This document shows, in pieces, positions 43,741-53,134 of a stretch of 64,000 nt of DNA. The notes under the pieces were generated by a model that was given only the letters and a program-made list of their open reading frames with translations, was not told the origin of the DNA and searched no databases. Numbering within the stretch: position 1 is the first letter of the stretch; the number at the start of each line of letters is the position of its first letter. The DNA is from Erwinia sp. 198 (GTDB lineage: Bacteria > Pseudomonadota > Gammaproteobacteria > Enterobacterales > Enterobacteriaceae): positions 1 through 64,000 of the forward strand of contig NZ_RHUM01000002.1 in the NCBI RefSeq assembly GCF_003937915.1, written 5' to 3'. The position numbers were made by a program, and so were the translations under genes.

Positions 43741-44694
43741 TCAGTGTGGTTGCTTATCCAGTGTCCAGGTGGCGCTGCTGACTTCCACCTTTACCGGCAG
43801 CAGGCCAGTCTGCGTGAATTTATCGGCCAGCGCCTGCTGCTGCCTGAACACTTCCGGGGTCATCCTTTGCGCGCCAAAAGGCATTCTGGCGAGGGCTTTC
43901 TGCCAGATCGGCTGCGGCAGGCCGGTTGAGGACGAGAGGATTTTCGCCGTTTCTTCGGGATGGCCGTTAGCCCAGTCGCTGAGCTTGCCCAATTCGCCCA
44001 GCACCTTTTCCGCCGTTTGCGGGTGCGCTTCCGCAAATTTACGGCTGGCCAGATAGAAGGTGTAGTGCGGCACCAGTCCTTCCGCGTTTTTCATTATTCT
44101 GGCGCTGGCGTGAGTTTCTACTTCCGCCAGGTAAGGATCCCAGATAACCCAGGCGTCCACCGCGCCACGCTGAAAGGCGGCGCGGGCATCGGCAGGCGGC
44201 AGATAAACCGGCTTGATATCCTTATAGCTCAGCCCGGCTTTTTCCAGCGCGGTAATCAGCAGATAGTTAACGTCCGAGCCCTTGTTCAGCGCCACGCGCT
44301 TGCCTTTCAGATCGGCGACGTTTTTAATGGGAGAAGCCTGCGGCACCACGATGGCTTCGGTTTCAGGATTAGCGGGCGAGTGGCCCAGATAGACCAGTTC
44401 GGCCTGCGCGGCCTGGGCAAAAACCGGCGGCGCGTCGCCGGTCGCCGCCAGATCGATGCTGCCAACGTTCAACCCTTCCAGCATTTGTGGCCCGGCCGGA
44501 AATTCCACCCAGCGTACCTGAATGCCCTGTTTTTTAAATTCATCGTCCAGCGTGCCGCGATATTTCAGCAGCGCGAAAATATTCGCTTTCTGATAGCCAA
44601 TATTGACCGTTTCCGGCTGGCTTGCTGCCAGCACCTGCTGTGAAGCTGCCGCCATAACCAGCGCGGCAACGCTGCTAACAAGATAATTTTTCAT
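43741..44694 (-). CDS. SsuA-like aliphatic sulfonate-binding protein
   Basis: The 317-residue protein has a Sec signal ending VLAA and the SsuA/TauA pattern (NIGYQKANIFALLK, LDLAATGDAPPVFAQAA, ALNKGSDVNYLL, DAWVIWDPYLAEVE). It would bind a sulfonate or sulfate ester in the periplasm. Neighbouring genes for its ABC partners and oxygenase are only remnants, so it is an orphan unless it serves a transporter elsewhere. Confidence 0.88.
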   Translation of the reverse strand: MKNYLVSSVAALVMAAASQQVLAASQPETVNIGYQKANIFALLKYRGTLDDEFKKQGIQVRWVEFPAGPQMLEGLNVGSIDLAATGDAPPVFAQAAQAELVYLGHSPANPETEAIVVPQASPIKNVADLKGKRVALNKGSDVNYLLITALEKAGLSYKDIKPVYLPPADARAAFQRGAVDAWVIWDPYLAEVETHASARIMKNAEGLVPHYTFYLASRKFAEAHPQTAEKVLGELGKLSDWANGHPEETAKILSSSTGLPQPIWQKALARMPFGAQRMTPEVFRQQQALADKFTQTGLLPVKVEVSSATWTLDKQPH

Positions 44695-45389
44695 GGTTTT
44701 CCCCGTAAAAGTCTTCAGCGCACCATAACAAATCGGTTGCGCGACGCTTAACGAGTAAATCTGCTGTCCTTAGCATGAAAAAACATATTGGCATTGAAGG
44801 CGGCTGAGGTAAAAAATGGCAACAGCTCACAGCTCACAGCTCACAGCTCACAGCTCACAGCTCACGGCTTTCGGTCATGGTGACTTGCTTGCCGGATACG
44901 AGTTGTGCAAAATTTGCCCGACCATACCCAGGGGAATAGCAATCAGTTAAAGCAGGGATGACGAGGACGTAAAGATAATCAGCGCGCTGGCGCTGTTGCT
45001 TTCTGCCTGCGCGCCTCAGGGCAGCATAGAACGCCATACTATCCATGGCGTACATAAATTGCGAAGGCCAATTCCAACCCTGATATGCGCATGCAGCTGG
45101 CCGGCTCCATCCGCATGACACGGCCCGGTTTCAGGCTGTTTATCAGGCAGGCGTAAAGGACAGGGCTGCCGTATTAGGAAAAGCGCAAACGAAAGCAAAA
45201 GCCGCCTGTGCGCTCAAGCCTGAAAACCTGCCGGATGCCGCCGTTACCCATGCTTTGCCTGGCCAGGCGTACCTTGCCGATGCGCGGGCAGCGGCCTGGC
45301 TATAAAGAAAAGCCTTAGCGCTGCGTCAATAAGCCAGCGCCTGGCGGCAAGAATGGCCACGCGAGAGCCATCCCTGTCTTAACCTTTTT
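44695..45389. other. 695-bp gene-poor stretch with a 7-bp microsatellite and a possible decayed gene
   Basis: It holds the 7-bp repeat at 44823-44864. A plus-strand frame from about 45135 to 45304 reads like the Ala-rich tail of a real protein (AVYQAGVKDRAAVLGKAQTK and onwards to a stop), without a start or ribosome site, so it may be a remnant. The minus-strand frame at 44855-45121 reads through the repeat but is not convincing. Confidence 0.45.
44823..44864. repeat. 7-bp microsatellite, unit CAGCTCA, six copies
   Basis: Six perfect copies of CAGCTCA are followed by CGGCTTT. It is about 130 bp upstream of the SsuA-like gene start (44694), so it is in that gene's promoter zone. The unit is not a multiple of three. 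Confidence 0.95.
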
Positions 45390-47210
45390 TCATTCGCCTT
45401 TGGCTTCGGTTAACGCCTGGGCCGCGCAGACCAGCGCCAGATGGCTAAGCCCCTGCGGCAGGTTGCCGCGCCAGCTGGCGGTTCTGACGTCAAACATCTC
45501 GTTAAAGATTTCCACGTTGCCTCTGTCGCACAGGCTTTCCAGAATTTCATGCATGGACGCTTCCGCGCGTTTTGTATCCCCCATTGAAGCGCAGGCTTCC
45601 ACCAGCCAGAAAGAGCAGGCCACAAAGGTGCTTTCTTCCTGCTCCACGCCGCTGTAGCGATACAGCATAGCGCTGTTGTGGCCCAGCTCACGGCGGATGG
45701 CGTCATAAGTTTTCAGCATGCGTTCGGGATTGACGCTGTTGCCATACTGGTGCATCAGTGCCAGCGAGGCGTCCAGCTTGTCTTCGCAGCCGACATAAAA
45801 CAGATAGGCCTGGCGGCTCTCCGACCAGCAGTGCTCTTCGATCCAGTCGCGGATGCGATCGCGCTCGCGCTCCCAGCGGGCAACCCAGGTAGGTTCGATA
45901 TGTTTGCCTTCGGCCATCGCGACGGCCTGATCCAGCGCCAGCCAGCAGGCCATTTTGGAGTGGGTGTAGTGCTGTTCGTCGGGCAGCTCCCAGATCCCCG
46001 AATCTTTTTGCCGCCAGCTGTCAGCGCAGCAGTTGGCCAGTTCGCCAAGCATTCGTGAGGTGGCAATATCCAGCACGTGGCCCGCCTGGATAAACAGCCG
46101 GGCGGTAGCAAGCATATCGCCATACATGCTGAGCTGCACCTGATCGCGCGCATTATTACCCACGCGCACCGGCTGCGAATCCTCATAGCCTCGGAGCGGC
46201 AGGTAACGCTCTTCCGGCACCAGACTACCGTCCAGGGTATAGCAGGCGCGCAGCTTCACGCCGTGGCGGATAATGGTGTGCGTCAGCCAGGAGAAAGCGG
46301 CCTTACAATCTTCCAGCGCCCCCAGGTAGACGAAGGATTTGATGATCAGGCAGGCGTCGCGCACCCAGGCGTAGCGATAGTCGTAGTTCTTCTCGCCGCC
46401 AAAGCCTTCGGGTAAGGATGACGTCGCCGCAGCCGCCAGCGCGCCGGTTGGCGAATACCAGAGAAATTTTAGCGACAGCGCGGAGCGCTTAACGTGCGGC
46501 GAGAACAGCCCTTGATAAGAAAGATGGTTGACCCAGTCGCGCCAGGCGGTATGACTGGTTTCAATCCTGTCGTCGATCGCCGTGAGATCCGGCACGGCTA
46601 ACGGCTCTTTTTCACTCGCCAGCAGCGCTATCAGCGAATGCGAACCGGGGGAGGTAACCAGGCGTCCTTCGACCGCTTCATCGCACAGCCAGCTAATCGT
46701 TACGTCTTCGCTGGTGCGCAGCATGGCCATCAGATCGCCGATATGAAAAACCGCGCCGTGATGGGTATCCGCTACCCACGGCGAGCGGCTTTCCGCCATC
46801 GTGCCCAGCTTAAGGCGCAGGTTCAGCACAACTTCGCCTTCAACGCCTTCCACACGTCGCGCCAGCTCGCTCCACGGCAGACGGCCCGCCAGCGAGCTGT
46901 TCAGCGATTCGGTGAGGCGAACCGAGCCGCTTTCTGTGCTGTATAGCGTTTCCAGGACGTTGCTGTCCTCGCGATAGCGCCGCTCGACGCGGTAGCTGCC
47001 TTCGGGCTCCAGCTGGAAAAAACCGCCGATGCCGGGATCGAGAATGCGATCGAACAGCGGCGGCGAGTCCAGATTGGGTGCGCACCACCAGTCGATGGCG
47101 CCATCGGGCGCGATCAGGGCCACGGAGCGCCCCTCGCCGATGGCCGCATAGTCGCCGAGACCGGCAAAACCCTCTTTGCGCACGGGAGAGCGGTAGGTTT
47201 TATTTTTCAC
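45390..47210 (-). CDS. Glycoside hydrolase family 15 protein (glucoamylase/trehalase-like)
   Basis: The 606-residue cytosolic protein has an N-terminal domain starting GLGDYAAIGEGRSVALI with DWWCAPNLDSP. The (alpha/alpha)6 catalytic domain contains YDYRYAWVRDACL, DGSLVPEERYLPLRGYE and EQEESTFVACSFWLVEA, with acidic residues in the usual places. Bacterial relatives act on trehalose, isomaltose-type or other alpha-glucosides. I start at the GTG 47208-47210, with AAGGGA upstream; the longer frame from 47279 lacks support. Confidence 0.88.
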   Translation of the reverse strand: MKNKTYRSPVRKEGFAGLGDYAAIGEGRSVALIAPDGAIDWWCAPNLDSPPLFDRILDPGIGGFFQLEPEGSYRVERRYREDSNVLETLYSTESGSVRLTESLNSSLAGRLPWSELARRVEGVEGEVVLNLRLKLGTMAESRSPWVADTHHGAVFHIGDLMAMLRTSEDVTISWLCDEAVEGRLVTSPGSHSLIALLASEKEPLAVPDLTAIDDRIETSHTAWRDWVNHLSYQGLFSPHVKRSALSLKFLWYSPTGALAAAATSSLPEGFGGEKNYDYRYAWVRDACLIIKSFVYLGALEDCKAAFSWLTHTIIRHGVKLRACYTLDGSLVPEERYLPLRGYEDSQPVRVGNNARDQVQLSMYGDMLATARLFIQAGHVLDIATSRMLGELANCCADSWRQKDSGIWELPDEQHYTHSKMACWLALDQAVAMAEGKHIEPTWVARWERERDRIRDWIEEHCWSESRQAYLFYVGCEDKLDASLALMHQYGNSVNPERMLKTYDAIRRELGHNSAMLYRYSGVEQEESTFVACSFWLVEACASMGDTKRAEASMHEILESLCDRGNVEIFNEMFDVRTASWRGNLPQGLSHLALVCAAQALTEAKGE

Positions 47211-47420
47211 TCGACGTCCCTTGTTCAGAATATATAGGCGGCCTGAGCCATAAAACCATGATGGCTCACCGAATGACATCAGGCTCTGGATTGAAAAGTA
47301 TAGATAAGTTTTCAGCTTGCGCAGGTAAAGCGCCCGGCATGATGGCGCCCGGGCCGCACCATAGGGGGTAATAGCGTAATAAGCGCGGCCGCGAATAGCA
47401 TGGTGCAGACGTGTTGGTTA

Positions 47421-47705
47421 TTAAAGCGTCGCTGGCGGGCGAGAAACCAGCACTTCAATCGGCACGTCGAGCGCCAGAGCCAGATTATTCAGGGTCAGCA
47501 AGCTGATATTACGCTTGCCGTTTTCGATATCGCTAAGATAAGTACGATCGATGCCGCTACGCTTGCTCAGGGCAATCTGACTTAGCTGCTTGCGTTTGCG
47601 GAACAGACGTATCCGTTCGCCGACGCTAATTAACAGACCGTCATGCAAAGTATTTTTCTCCGGCAAACACAGGCTGGGATTCACCCTGAATTTATATAAC
47701 AACAT
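47421..47705 (-). CDS. Small XRE-family DNA-binding protein
   Basis: The 94-residue protein has a single HTH_3 domain, about residues 28-82, with LSQIALSKRSGIDRTYLSDI and NISLLTLNNLALALDV. It resembles controller proteins and immunity-type repressors. The first 25 residues look atypical and translation may start later. No obvious partner lies beside it. Confidence 0.78.
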   Translation of the reverse strand: MLLYKFRVNPSLCLPEKNTLHDGLLISVGERIRLFRKRKQLSQIALSKRSGIDRTYLSDIENGKRNISLLTLNNLALALDVPIEVLVSRPPATL

Positions 47706-47802
47706 TCTGATTTAACAGCGTTAAATATCATTTAAGACTATTCCTGGTAATCATTGCCTGACTGACCTGACCGATGCCATTCCCTTTACGCCACGATAAT
47801 TT

Positions 47803-48015
47803 TTAACGCTGCTTTCTGTTGCGGTAGAGATCCGGCTGACAGTCGGTTTCAGTATTCGGAGCGTCACAGATGGCCGGATAGTCAGAAACGATCGCCATCG
47901 GGCCGTCGCGCCTGTTGCTGAGGAAGGGGGCAAACTGCCGGGGCGTGGTCACGCGGGCGTCGCCGTTTTCCCAATATTGTTGAAAAACCGCGCGACCGGC
48001 AGCCTGACGCCCCAC
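47803..48015 (-). CDS. Possible small protein, unknown
   Basis: The frame starts GTG at 48013-48015 with AGGAAG upstream and encodes 70 residues with two Cys and a basic end (RNRKQR). It lies 51 bp from the divergent uvsE. I know no family, and it could be a remnant. Confidence 0.35.
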   Translation of the reverse strand: MGRQAAGRAVFQQYWENGDARVTTPRQFAPFLSNRRDGPMAIVSDYPAICDAPNTETDCQPDLYRNRKQR

Positions 48016-48066
48016 AATTCTTCCTGAGTTGTTACACTCAGTTCTGGTGTCTCAACAGGAGTAATC

Positions 48067-49035
48067 ATGAAACTGGGCTTTGCTTGTAAATATTTTAATA
48101 CCGAGGCAAAACAGCCTTTTCCATTAAGAGCCACCACGCGCACCCGATTTTTAAGCCTGGATAAAGCAGCGCGACTGGCGCTAATCAGCGACATATCGCA
48201 GCATAACCTCAGCAATCTTTACCTGACGCTGGAAGCGCTGGCGAAAGAGCCGGAAGCGCTCCGTATGATGCGTTTGGGGAGCGATCTGCTGCCTTTATTT
48301 ACGGTGCCGGAAGCGAACGAGCTGTATCAGGACTATTTGCCGGAACTGTATTCGGCGCTGGCCAAATGCGGCGATTTCGCCCGAGCCCATCATATCCGCC
48401 TCTCTTTCCATCCGGGACAATATTCCGTGCTGGCGTCAGATAATCCACTGGTGGTGGAACGAGCCATTGAAGACGTAGAGTATCATACGCTGTGCGCGAA
48501 GCTGATGGGCTACGGCAAAACCTTCCAGGATTTTAAAATCAATATCCATATGAACGGCAAGGGCGGTTTTGAGGGATTTAAAACCGCGTTTAACCGCCTT
48601 AGCCCGGAAGCGAAAAACATGCTGACGGTGGAAAACGATGAGATTTCCTGCTCGCTGGATGATGTGCTTCAGGCGCAAGAACTCTGTCCCATCGTGCTGG
48701 ATATTCATCACCATTGGGTAAAAGAGAACGAATTTATCCGGCCAGACGATCCGCGTATCCCGCAGATAAAAGCTTCCTGGCGCGGCGTCAGGCCGGTGCT
48801 GCACTATTCGATTTCACAGGAAGGTATCATTCCGCCACACGGCTGGCCAAATCAGGAAGAATTAGGCGTAGCAAGAACCAAACTGCGGGCGCACTCCGAC
48901 TATTATTTTAACGATACGCTGAATGACTGGGCTTTATCGTTCAAAGATTTCGATATCATGTGCGAAGTGAAAATGAAGAACCTGGCGAGGGATCGGCTGT
49001 TTAACTATGCCGGGCAGGGCAAACAACAGGATTAG
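48067..49035 (+). CDS. uvsE: UV damage endonuclease UvsE
   Basis: The 322-residue protein is a TIM-barrel UVDE: GFACKYFNTEA, SFHPGQYSVLAS, HMNGKGGFEG, LTVENDEISCSL, LDIHHHWVK and EVKMKN at the end. The His, Glu and Asp metal residues are present. It nicks DNA 5' to UV photoproducts independent of UvrABC. AACAGGAG precedes the ATG. It has its own promoter region; no LexA box was seen. Confidence 0.92.
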   Translation: MKLGFACKYFNTEAKQPFPLRATTRTRFLSLDKAARLALISDISQHNLSNLYLTLEALAKEPEALRMMRLGSDLLPLFTVPEANELYQDYLPELYSALAKCGDFARAHHIRLSFHPGQYSVLASDNPLVVERAIEDVEYHTLCAKLMGYGKTFQDFKINIHMNGKGGFEGFKTAFNRLSPEAKNMLTVENDEISCSLDDVLQAQELCPIVLDIHHHWVKENEFIRPDDPRIPQIKASWRGVRPVLHYSISQEGIIPPHGWPNQEELGVARTKLRAHSDYYFNDTLNDWALSFKDFDIMCEVKMKNLARDRLFNYAGQGKQQD

Positions 49036-49085
49036 CGCACGCGGAACATGCGCGATGGCGCACATGTTCCGTTTCCCCGCCTTGC

Positions 49086-49871
49086 TCAGAGCTTGCCGCT
49101 GCGGGTCTGCTCTGAGGTGGTAAAATGGGTTTCACCATGCGCGATATCACCGCCGCCTTTGACGCTTTTCAGCTGAACGGTATCACCCTGTTCCCAGGCG
49201 TTCGCGCCTGCCGCTGCCGGATGCGCAATGATATCTTTGCGTGACGCTCTGATTTTCTTCGTGTCCACATCAAATCTCTTATCGCGATCGATCAGCAAAC
49301 GCGGATCCATCTGGCCGTCGGCGGTAAAGCCCATCATCAGCGCCGGAATGCCCAACGGCAGCGTTTTATCACGATCGGTATGCCATGTATGCCAGGTTTT
49401 GCCATAGGTATTAACAATACGCGACATCAGCGCTTTTTCAGCCAGCGGCGGCAGGCCAGGTGCGATCAGCGTGCCGGATTTCACCTCATACTGATGGCTG
49501 TGCCAATACTTTTTCTCTTCCGGCGGCAGCGTTTTAAACAGTCTTTCGCTGATAATATATTCCACGCCCATCAGCTTCGCATCGCGCGTGTTGCCGTCGT
49601 ATATTACCGCCTGCATCACGTCGTCGTTAAGAATAGTGACGTAATGATGCGCCTCCATCTGACCATTGCGATCGCCGTTATAGAAATGAAAGCCGTCCAG
49701 ATAGGCGTTAATAGCGTCAATGGGCGGGCGGGACTGCATTGCTGCCGCACCGGTATCCAGCAGTTTTTTTTCCGTCGAGGTCGGGGCGCCTGGGCTGGTA
49801 ACTTGCGAGGGCGAATTGTGCGCGCCGCAGCCGCACAGCAGCAGGGCGATCAAAGGCAGGGTTCCTTTCAT
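49086..49871 (-). CDS. OBAP-family (DUF1264) lipoprotein
   Basis: The 261-residue product has a lipoprotein signal with lipobox LCGC (Cys about 15). The domain contains IDAINAYLDGFHFYNGD, EAHHYVTILNDDVMQAVIYD and EKKYWHSHQYEVKSGTL, each a hallmark of the oil-body-associated protein family. Its role in bacteria is unknown. A single-gene unit convergent with uvsE. Confidence 0.88.
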   Translation of the reverse strand: MKGTLPLIALLLCGCGAHNSPSQVTSPGAPTSTEKKLLDTGAAAMQSRPPIDAINAYLDGFHFYNGDRNGQMEAHHYVTILNDDVMQAVIYDGNTRDAKLMGVEYIISERLFKTLPPEEKKYWHSHQYEVKSGTLIAPGLPPLAEKALMSRIVNTYGKTWHTWHTDRDKTLPLGIPALMMGFTADGQMDPRLLIDRDKRFDVDTKKIRASRKDIIAHPAAAGANAWEQGDTVQLKSVKGGGDIAHGETHFTTSEQTRSGKL

Positions 49872-50109
49872 TTTGTCTCCGTAAACTGAAAGTGTCTGAA
49901 ATTGTTTAATGCTGATACAAAATGTCAGTAAAAGCCTGGCAGGTAACGGTCATTTCGCAACGTGGTTGTTCCGGCATTTTTTCTTCTTAAGGGGGAGGCC
50001 GGGCGCTGTTTTTCTGCCTGGAAGAGGCGAGCGGCATCTCCTTTGTGACACGGCGGCCGATCTTCTACTAAGTTAAACATGAGGACGCTATTTTATAAAG
50101 GAGACCGCC

Positions 50110-50502
50110 TTGACTGACCAAAAGAACGATCCGGAAACAATCCAGACTACCGAACTGCTTCAAACCAGCGAAGCCTGGAACGGTACGCCCTATACCGCTT
50201 ATCCCGCCGGCAAACCCCAGCTTACGGTAATGAAGATGACTATTCCGCCGCATACGTCGCTGCCCTGGCATTCGCATCCAATGCCAAATATGGCTTATTT
50301 GCTCTCTGGTCAGCTGACCATCGAAGATAAAGAGAGCGGCAGAACGCATCAAGTAAAAGCAGGCGAAGCGCTGAACGAGGCAACGGGCGATATTCATCGC
50401 GGCTATACCACTGACGAAGCCGCTGAGCTGGTCATCTTCTATGCGGGTGCTGAAGGCTTGCCGTTGTCGGAGCCGTTGCCCGGCGAGCCTGCGGAGTTTT
50501 AA
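50110..50502 (+). CDS. Small cupin protein
   Basis: The 130-residue protein has both cupin motifs: LPWHSHPMPNMAYLLSG with metal His and Glu-like positions, and AGEALNEATGDIHRGYTT. Translation starts at a TTG (50110) preceded by AAAGGAG. It is 86 bp upstream of the LLM oxidoreductase on the same strand, and both may be one unit. The substrate is unknown. Confidence 0.85.
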   Translation: MTDQKNDPETIQTTELLQTSEAWNGTPYTAYPAGKPQLTVMKMTIPPHTSLPWHSHPMPNMAYLLSGQLTIEDKESGRTHQVKAGEALNEATGDIHRGYTTDEAAELVIFYAGAEGLPLSEPLPGEPAEF

Positions 50503-50588
50503 CCGGTTGACGGCAGACAAGCTCAGGCTTCAGCGTTAGTATGACGGTTTCAACGCGCCAGATGCGCGCCGCTAAAGGTCATTATGCT

Positions 50589-51611
50589 ATGAAAAAAATT
50601 GGGTTTCTCTCTTTCGGTCACTGGACGCCCTCTGCACAGTCGGCCACCCGATCGGCGGCAGATGCGCTGCTGCAATCTATCGATCTGGCGGTAGCCGCAG
50701 AAGAGCTGGGTGCCGACGGCGCCTATTTTCGCGTGCACCACTTTGCCCGCCAGCTTAGCGCACCGTTTCCGCTGCTGGCGGCGGTTGCGGCCCGTACCCA
50801 TAAAATTGAAATCGGTACCGGCGTCATTGATATGCGCTATGAGAACCCGCTTTATATGGCGGAAGACGCCGGCGTGGCCGATATAATCAGCGGTGGACGC
50901 TTACAGTTAGGCCTTAGTCGCGGCTCGCCGGAACAGGTCATTGAAGGCTGGCGCTACTTTGGCTATGGCCCGCAGGAGGGCGAAAGCGATGCTGATATGG
51001 GACGGCGCCATACCGAAGCGTTGCTGGACGTGTTGAAGGGGGAAGGGTTTGCAAAACCTAATCCGCAACCGATGTTTCCTAATCCGCCTGGGCTGCTGCG
51101 GCCTGAACCCTTTTCCTTCGGGCTGCGTGAACGGATCTGGTGGGGGTCAGGATCGGACGCGACGGCGGTTTGGGCGGCGAAGCTGGGGATGAATTTGCAA
51201 AGCTCGACGCTGAAAGATGACGAGACCGGCGAGCCTTTCCATATCCAGCAGGCAAATCAGATCCGTGCCTATCGCACCGCCTGGCGGGAAGCGGGTCATC
51301 AGCGCGAGCCACGCGTTTCGGTCAGCCGCAGTATTTTTGCGTTGGTTACCGAACAGGATCGCGCCTGGTTTGGCAGCAGCGGGCAGGGTGGCGATCAGAT
51401 TGGCTACCTGGACGAAAAGACGCGTGCCATTTTCGGGCGTAGCTATGCCGCCGAACCGGAGAAGCTGATTGCCCAGTTGGCAAAGGATGAAGCGATTGCC
51501 GAGGCCGATACGCTGCTGTTGACCATCCCTAATCAGCTTGGCGTGGCATATTGCACACATATGCTGGAAGCCATCCTTAAATATGTCGCCCCGGAGCTGG
51601 GTTGGCGGTAG
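50589..51611 (+). CDS. LLM-class flavin-dependent oxidoreductase (luciferase-like)
   Basis: The 340-residue TIM barrel starts KKIGFLSFGHW and has GADGAYFRVHHFARQL, IEIGTGVIDMRYENPLYMAED and SGGRLQLGLSRGSPEQVIEGW (each in part), typical of the FMN-dependent monooxygenase group near YhbW/LuxA. I use the ATG at 50589, with AAAGG upstream, rather than 50541. Substrate is not predictable. It may share a transcript with the cupin. Confidence 0.88.
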   Translation: MKKIGFLSFGHWTPSAQSATRSAADALLQSIDLAVAAEELGADGAYFRVHHFARQLSAPFPLLAAVAARTHKIEIGTGVIDMRYENPLYMAEDAGVADIISGGRLQLGLSRGSPEQVIEGWRYFGYGPQEGESDADMGRRHTEALLDVLKGEGFAKPNPQPMFPNPPGLLRPEPFSFGLRERIWWGSGSDATAVWAAKLGMNLQSSTLKDDETGEPFHIQQANQIRAYRTAWREAGHQREPRVSVSRSIFALVTEQDRAWFGSSGQGGDQIGYLDEKTRAIFGRSYAAEPEKLIAQLAKDEAIAEADTLLLTIPNQLGVAYCTHMLEAILKYVAPELGWR

Positions 51612-53057
51612 CGCTGAGCCGGAGCAGCCTTTCCGGTTAAAGACAGAGCTGTTAGCGACGAGAAAGTAATATTATTAAGCACAAAAAGGTGCTGACTGTA
51701 GCGACGGTCAGCAACGCCGTTAAACGTATTCCCGCCATGCCAACGGCTGTATGATAATTTTCGCTTAAATCTTTCAGGGAAGGCGCAATCAAAAAAGTAC
51801 CTGAAGGCTAAATAGCCCGGTGGCGCATGAACCGGGCGAAATAAAAATCAACCAGATGCCTGACTTTCTCAGAAAAAAATCGGCCGTAACGTTTTCCCTT
51901 TTGTCTCGCCTGTGTGGCACCTCTCTAAAATACAACCTTATTGCTAAGTGCGGTGCCACATCCCTTTCATCCCAGTCGCCATTAGTCCTGCTAAAGCATG
52001 CCTCTTTTTTTCATTGAATGCTGGCAACCCCGCCGTACGGCTTTTGGCCGCTACAAAGAGCGGGACTTTCTGCTTTTCCGCTTCATTTTATGGTTTTTGA
52101 GCTGGCTGAGCGACTTTAAATAGTTACAACATACAATTATCTGCGATACTTATAGCCTCACATAAACCCCGAGCAGCAGGCGCCTGGCAGAGATTTAATG
52201 GGCATCCTTTGCTTACCCGTAAGGCTTGCTGCCTGACCAGCCTGAAAGATCCTGAAGGACAGGGCAGGGGAGAGAACGCGTACGCCCGCAGGATGACCAT
52301 CTGGTGTGGGATGGTGACCCGAGGGGTGCCATGCAGCAAATAGGCTGTTTGTAAGAAAAGAGTGAATCATCGAAATAATTTTTAGCATCATTCATCGGAA
52401 ATAATGTCTTTAAAAAGAGCGCCGGCCGCCGTAAAACAATCCCGACTTAAGGTAATGCTTTGATTGTGAGCAAAATATTACCCGATGCATAAATATGCTG
52501 ACTAATAAAGGAGGTAGCATTTAAAGGCGCTGCATGATAATCGTCAGGCAGATGACAAATATGTACCGGCATTACAGCTGGTTAAAATCCTGAACATCTT
52601 CCTTTTGCACGTATCCCGCCTGAGTTTATAAGCGTTTTTTGATTTTATTTTTCACTAACCTGTCCCGGTAAAATTAGCCCCCTAAAGTTTTTTTGAAGAT
52701 AATCGCTTCAGGAAAATACCCCGTAAAAAGGTAGGTTTTTATTGTGATTAAGCGGCTTTTATAGCCTGCGGCAAAAGGTTTTCTTTTTCGCCGTACGCTG
52801 CGCTTATTATCCAGCTGAGTAAAAAGCAACTTTGAGGCGAACCAGCAGATGGTCACTGCCTTTAGCGTTTTTATTGCTGTAGGTAAACCGCCAGAGCGTC
52901 AGGCACAGCGTCTGCATGCCCGCTTTTTTTCTTTCTGAGCTTATACCGCCTGGCTGCGCTCGTTTTTTACGCCTGAAGCCGCATTCCGCGCAAATCATCA
53001 ACATAATTAAGGGGTTTCACCGCAACGGTAACGCTTTTTAGCGCGATTTATACTTTT

Positions 53058-53091
53058 TTATGCACAGGTAATCCCCATTTTCTGTGGATAA
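53058..53091. promoter_or_regulatory. Two DnaA boxes, opposite orientation
   Basis: TTATGCACA at 53058-53066 on the plus strand fits TTATNCACA, and TGTGGATAA at 53083-53091 is the perfect box TTATCCACA on the minus strand. They may occur by chance, but two within 34 bp beside a perfect palindrome and AT-rich DNA is notable. No replication gene is nearby. Confidence 0.45.
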
Positions 53092-53114
53092 CCGTAGCCA
53101 GAAAGCGCATGACC

Positions 53115-53134
53115 TGGTCGAAAAATCGACCAGT
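53115..53134. repeat. Perfect palindrome CTGGTCGA-AAAA-TCGACCAG
   Basis: The 8-bp arms are separated by AAAA. No T-run follows, so it is more like a protein-binding operator or cruciform than a terminator. It lies 24 bp from the second DnaA box. Confidence 0.7.

Noticed and set aside
52158-52391. 77-codon and overlapping frames on the minus strand
   Set aside because: Several frames overlap each other with equal weakness; none has a start signal.
52807-53004. 65-codon minus-strand frame with Cys and Arg/Lys
   Set aside because: No ribosome site or family; may be a decayed gene only.
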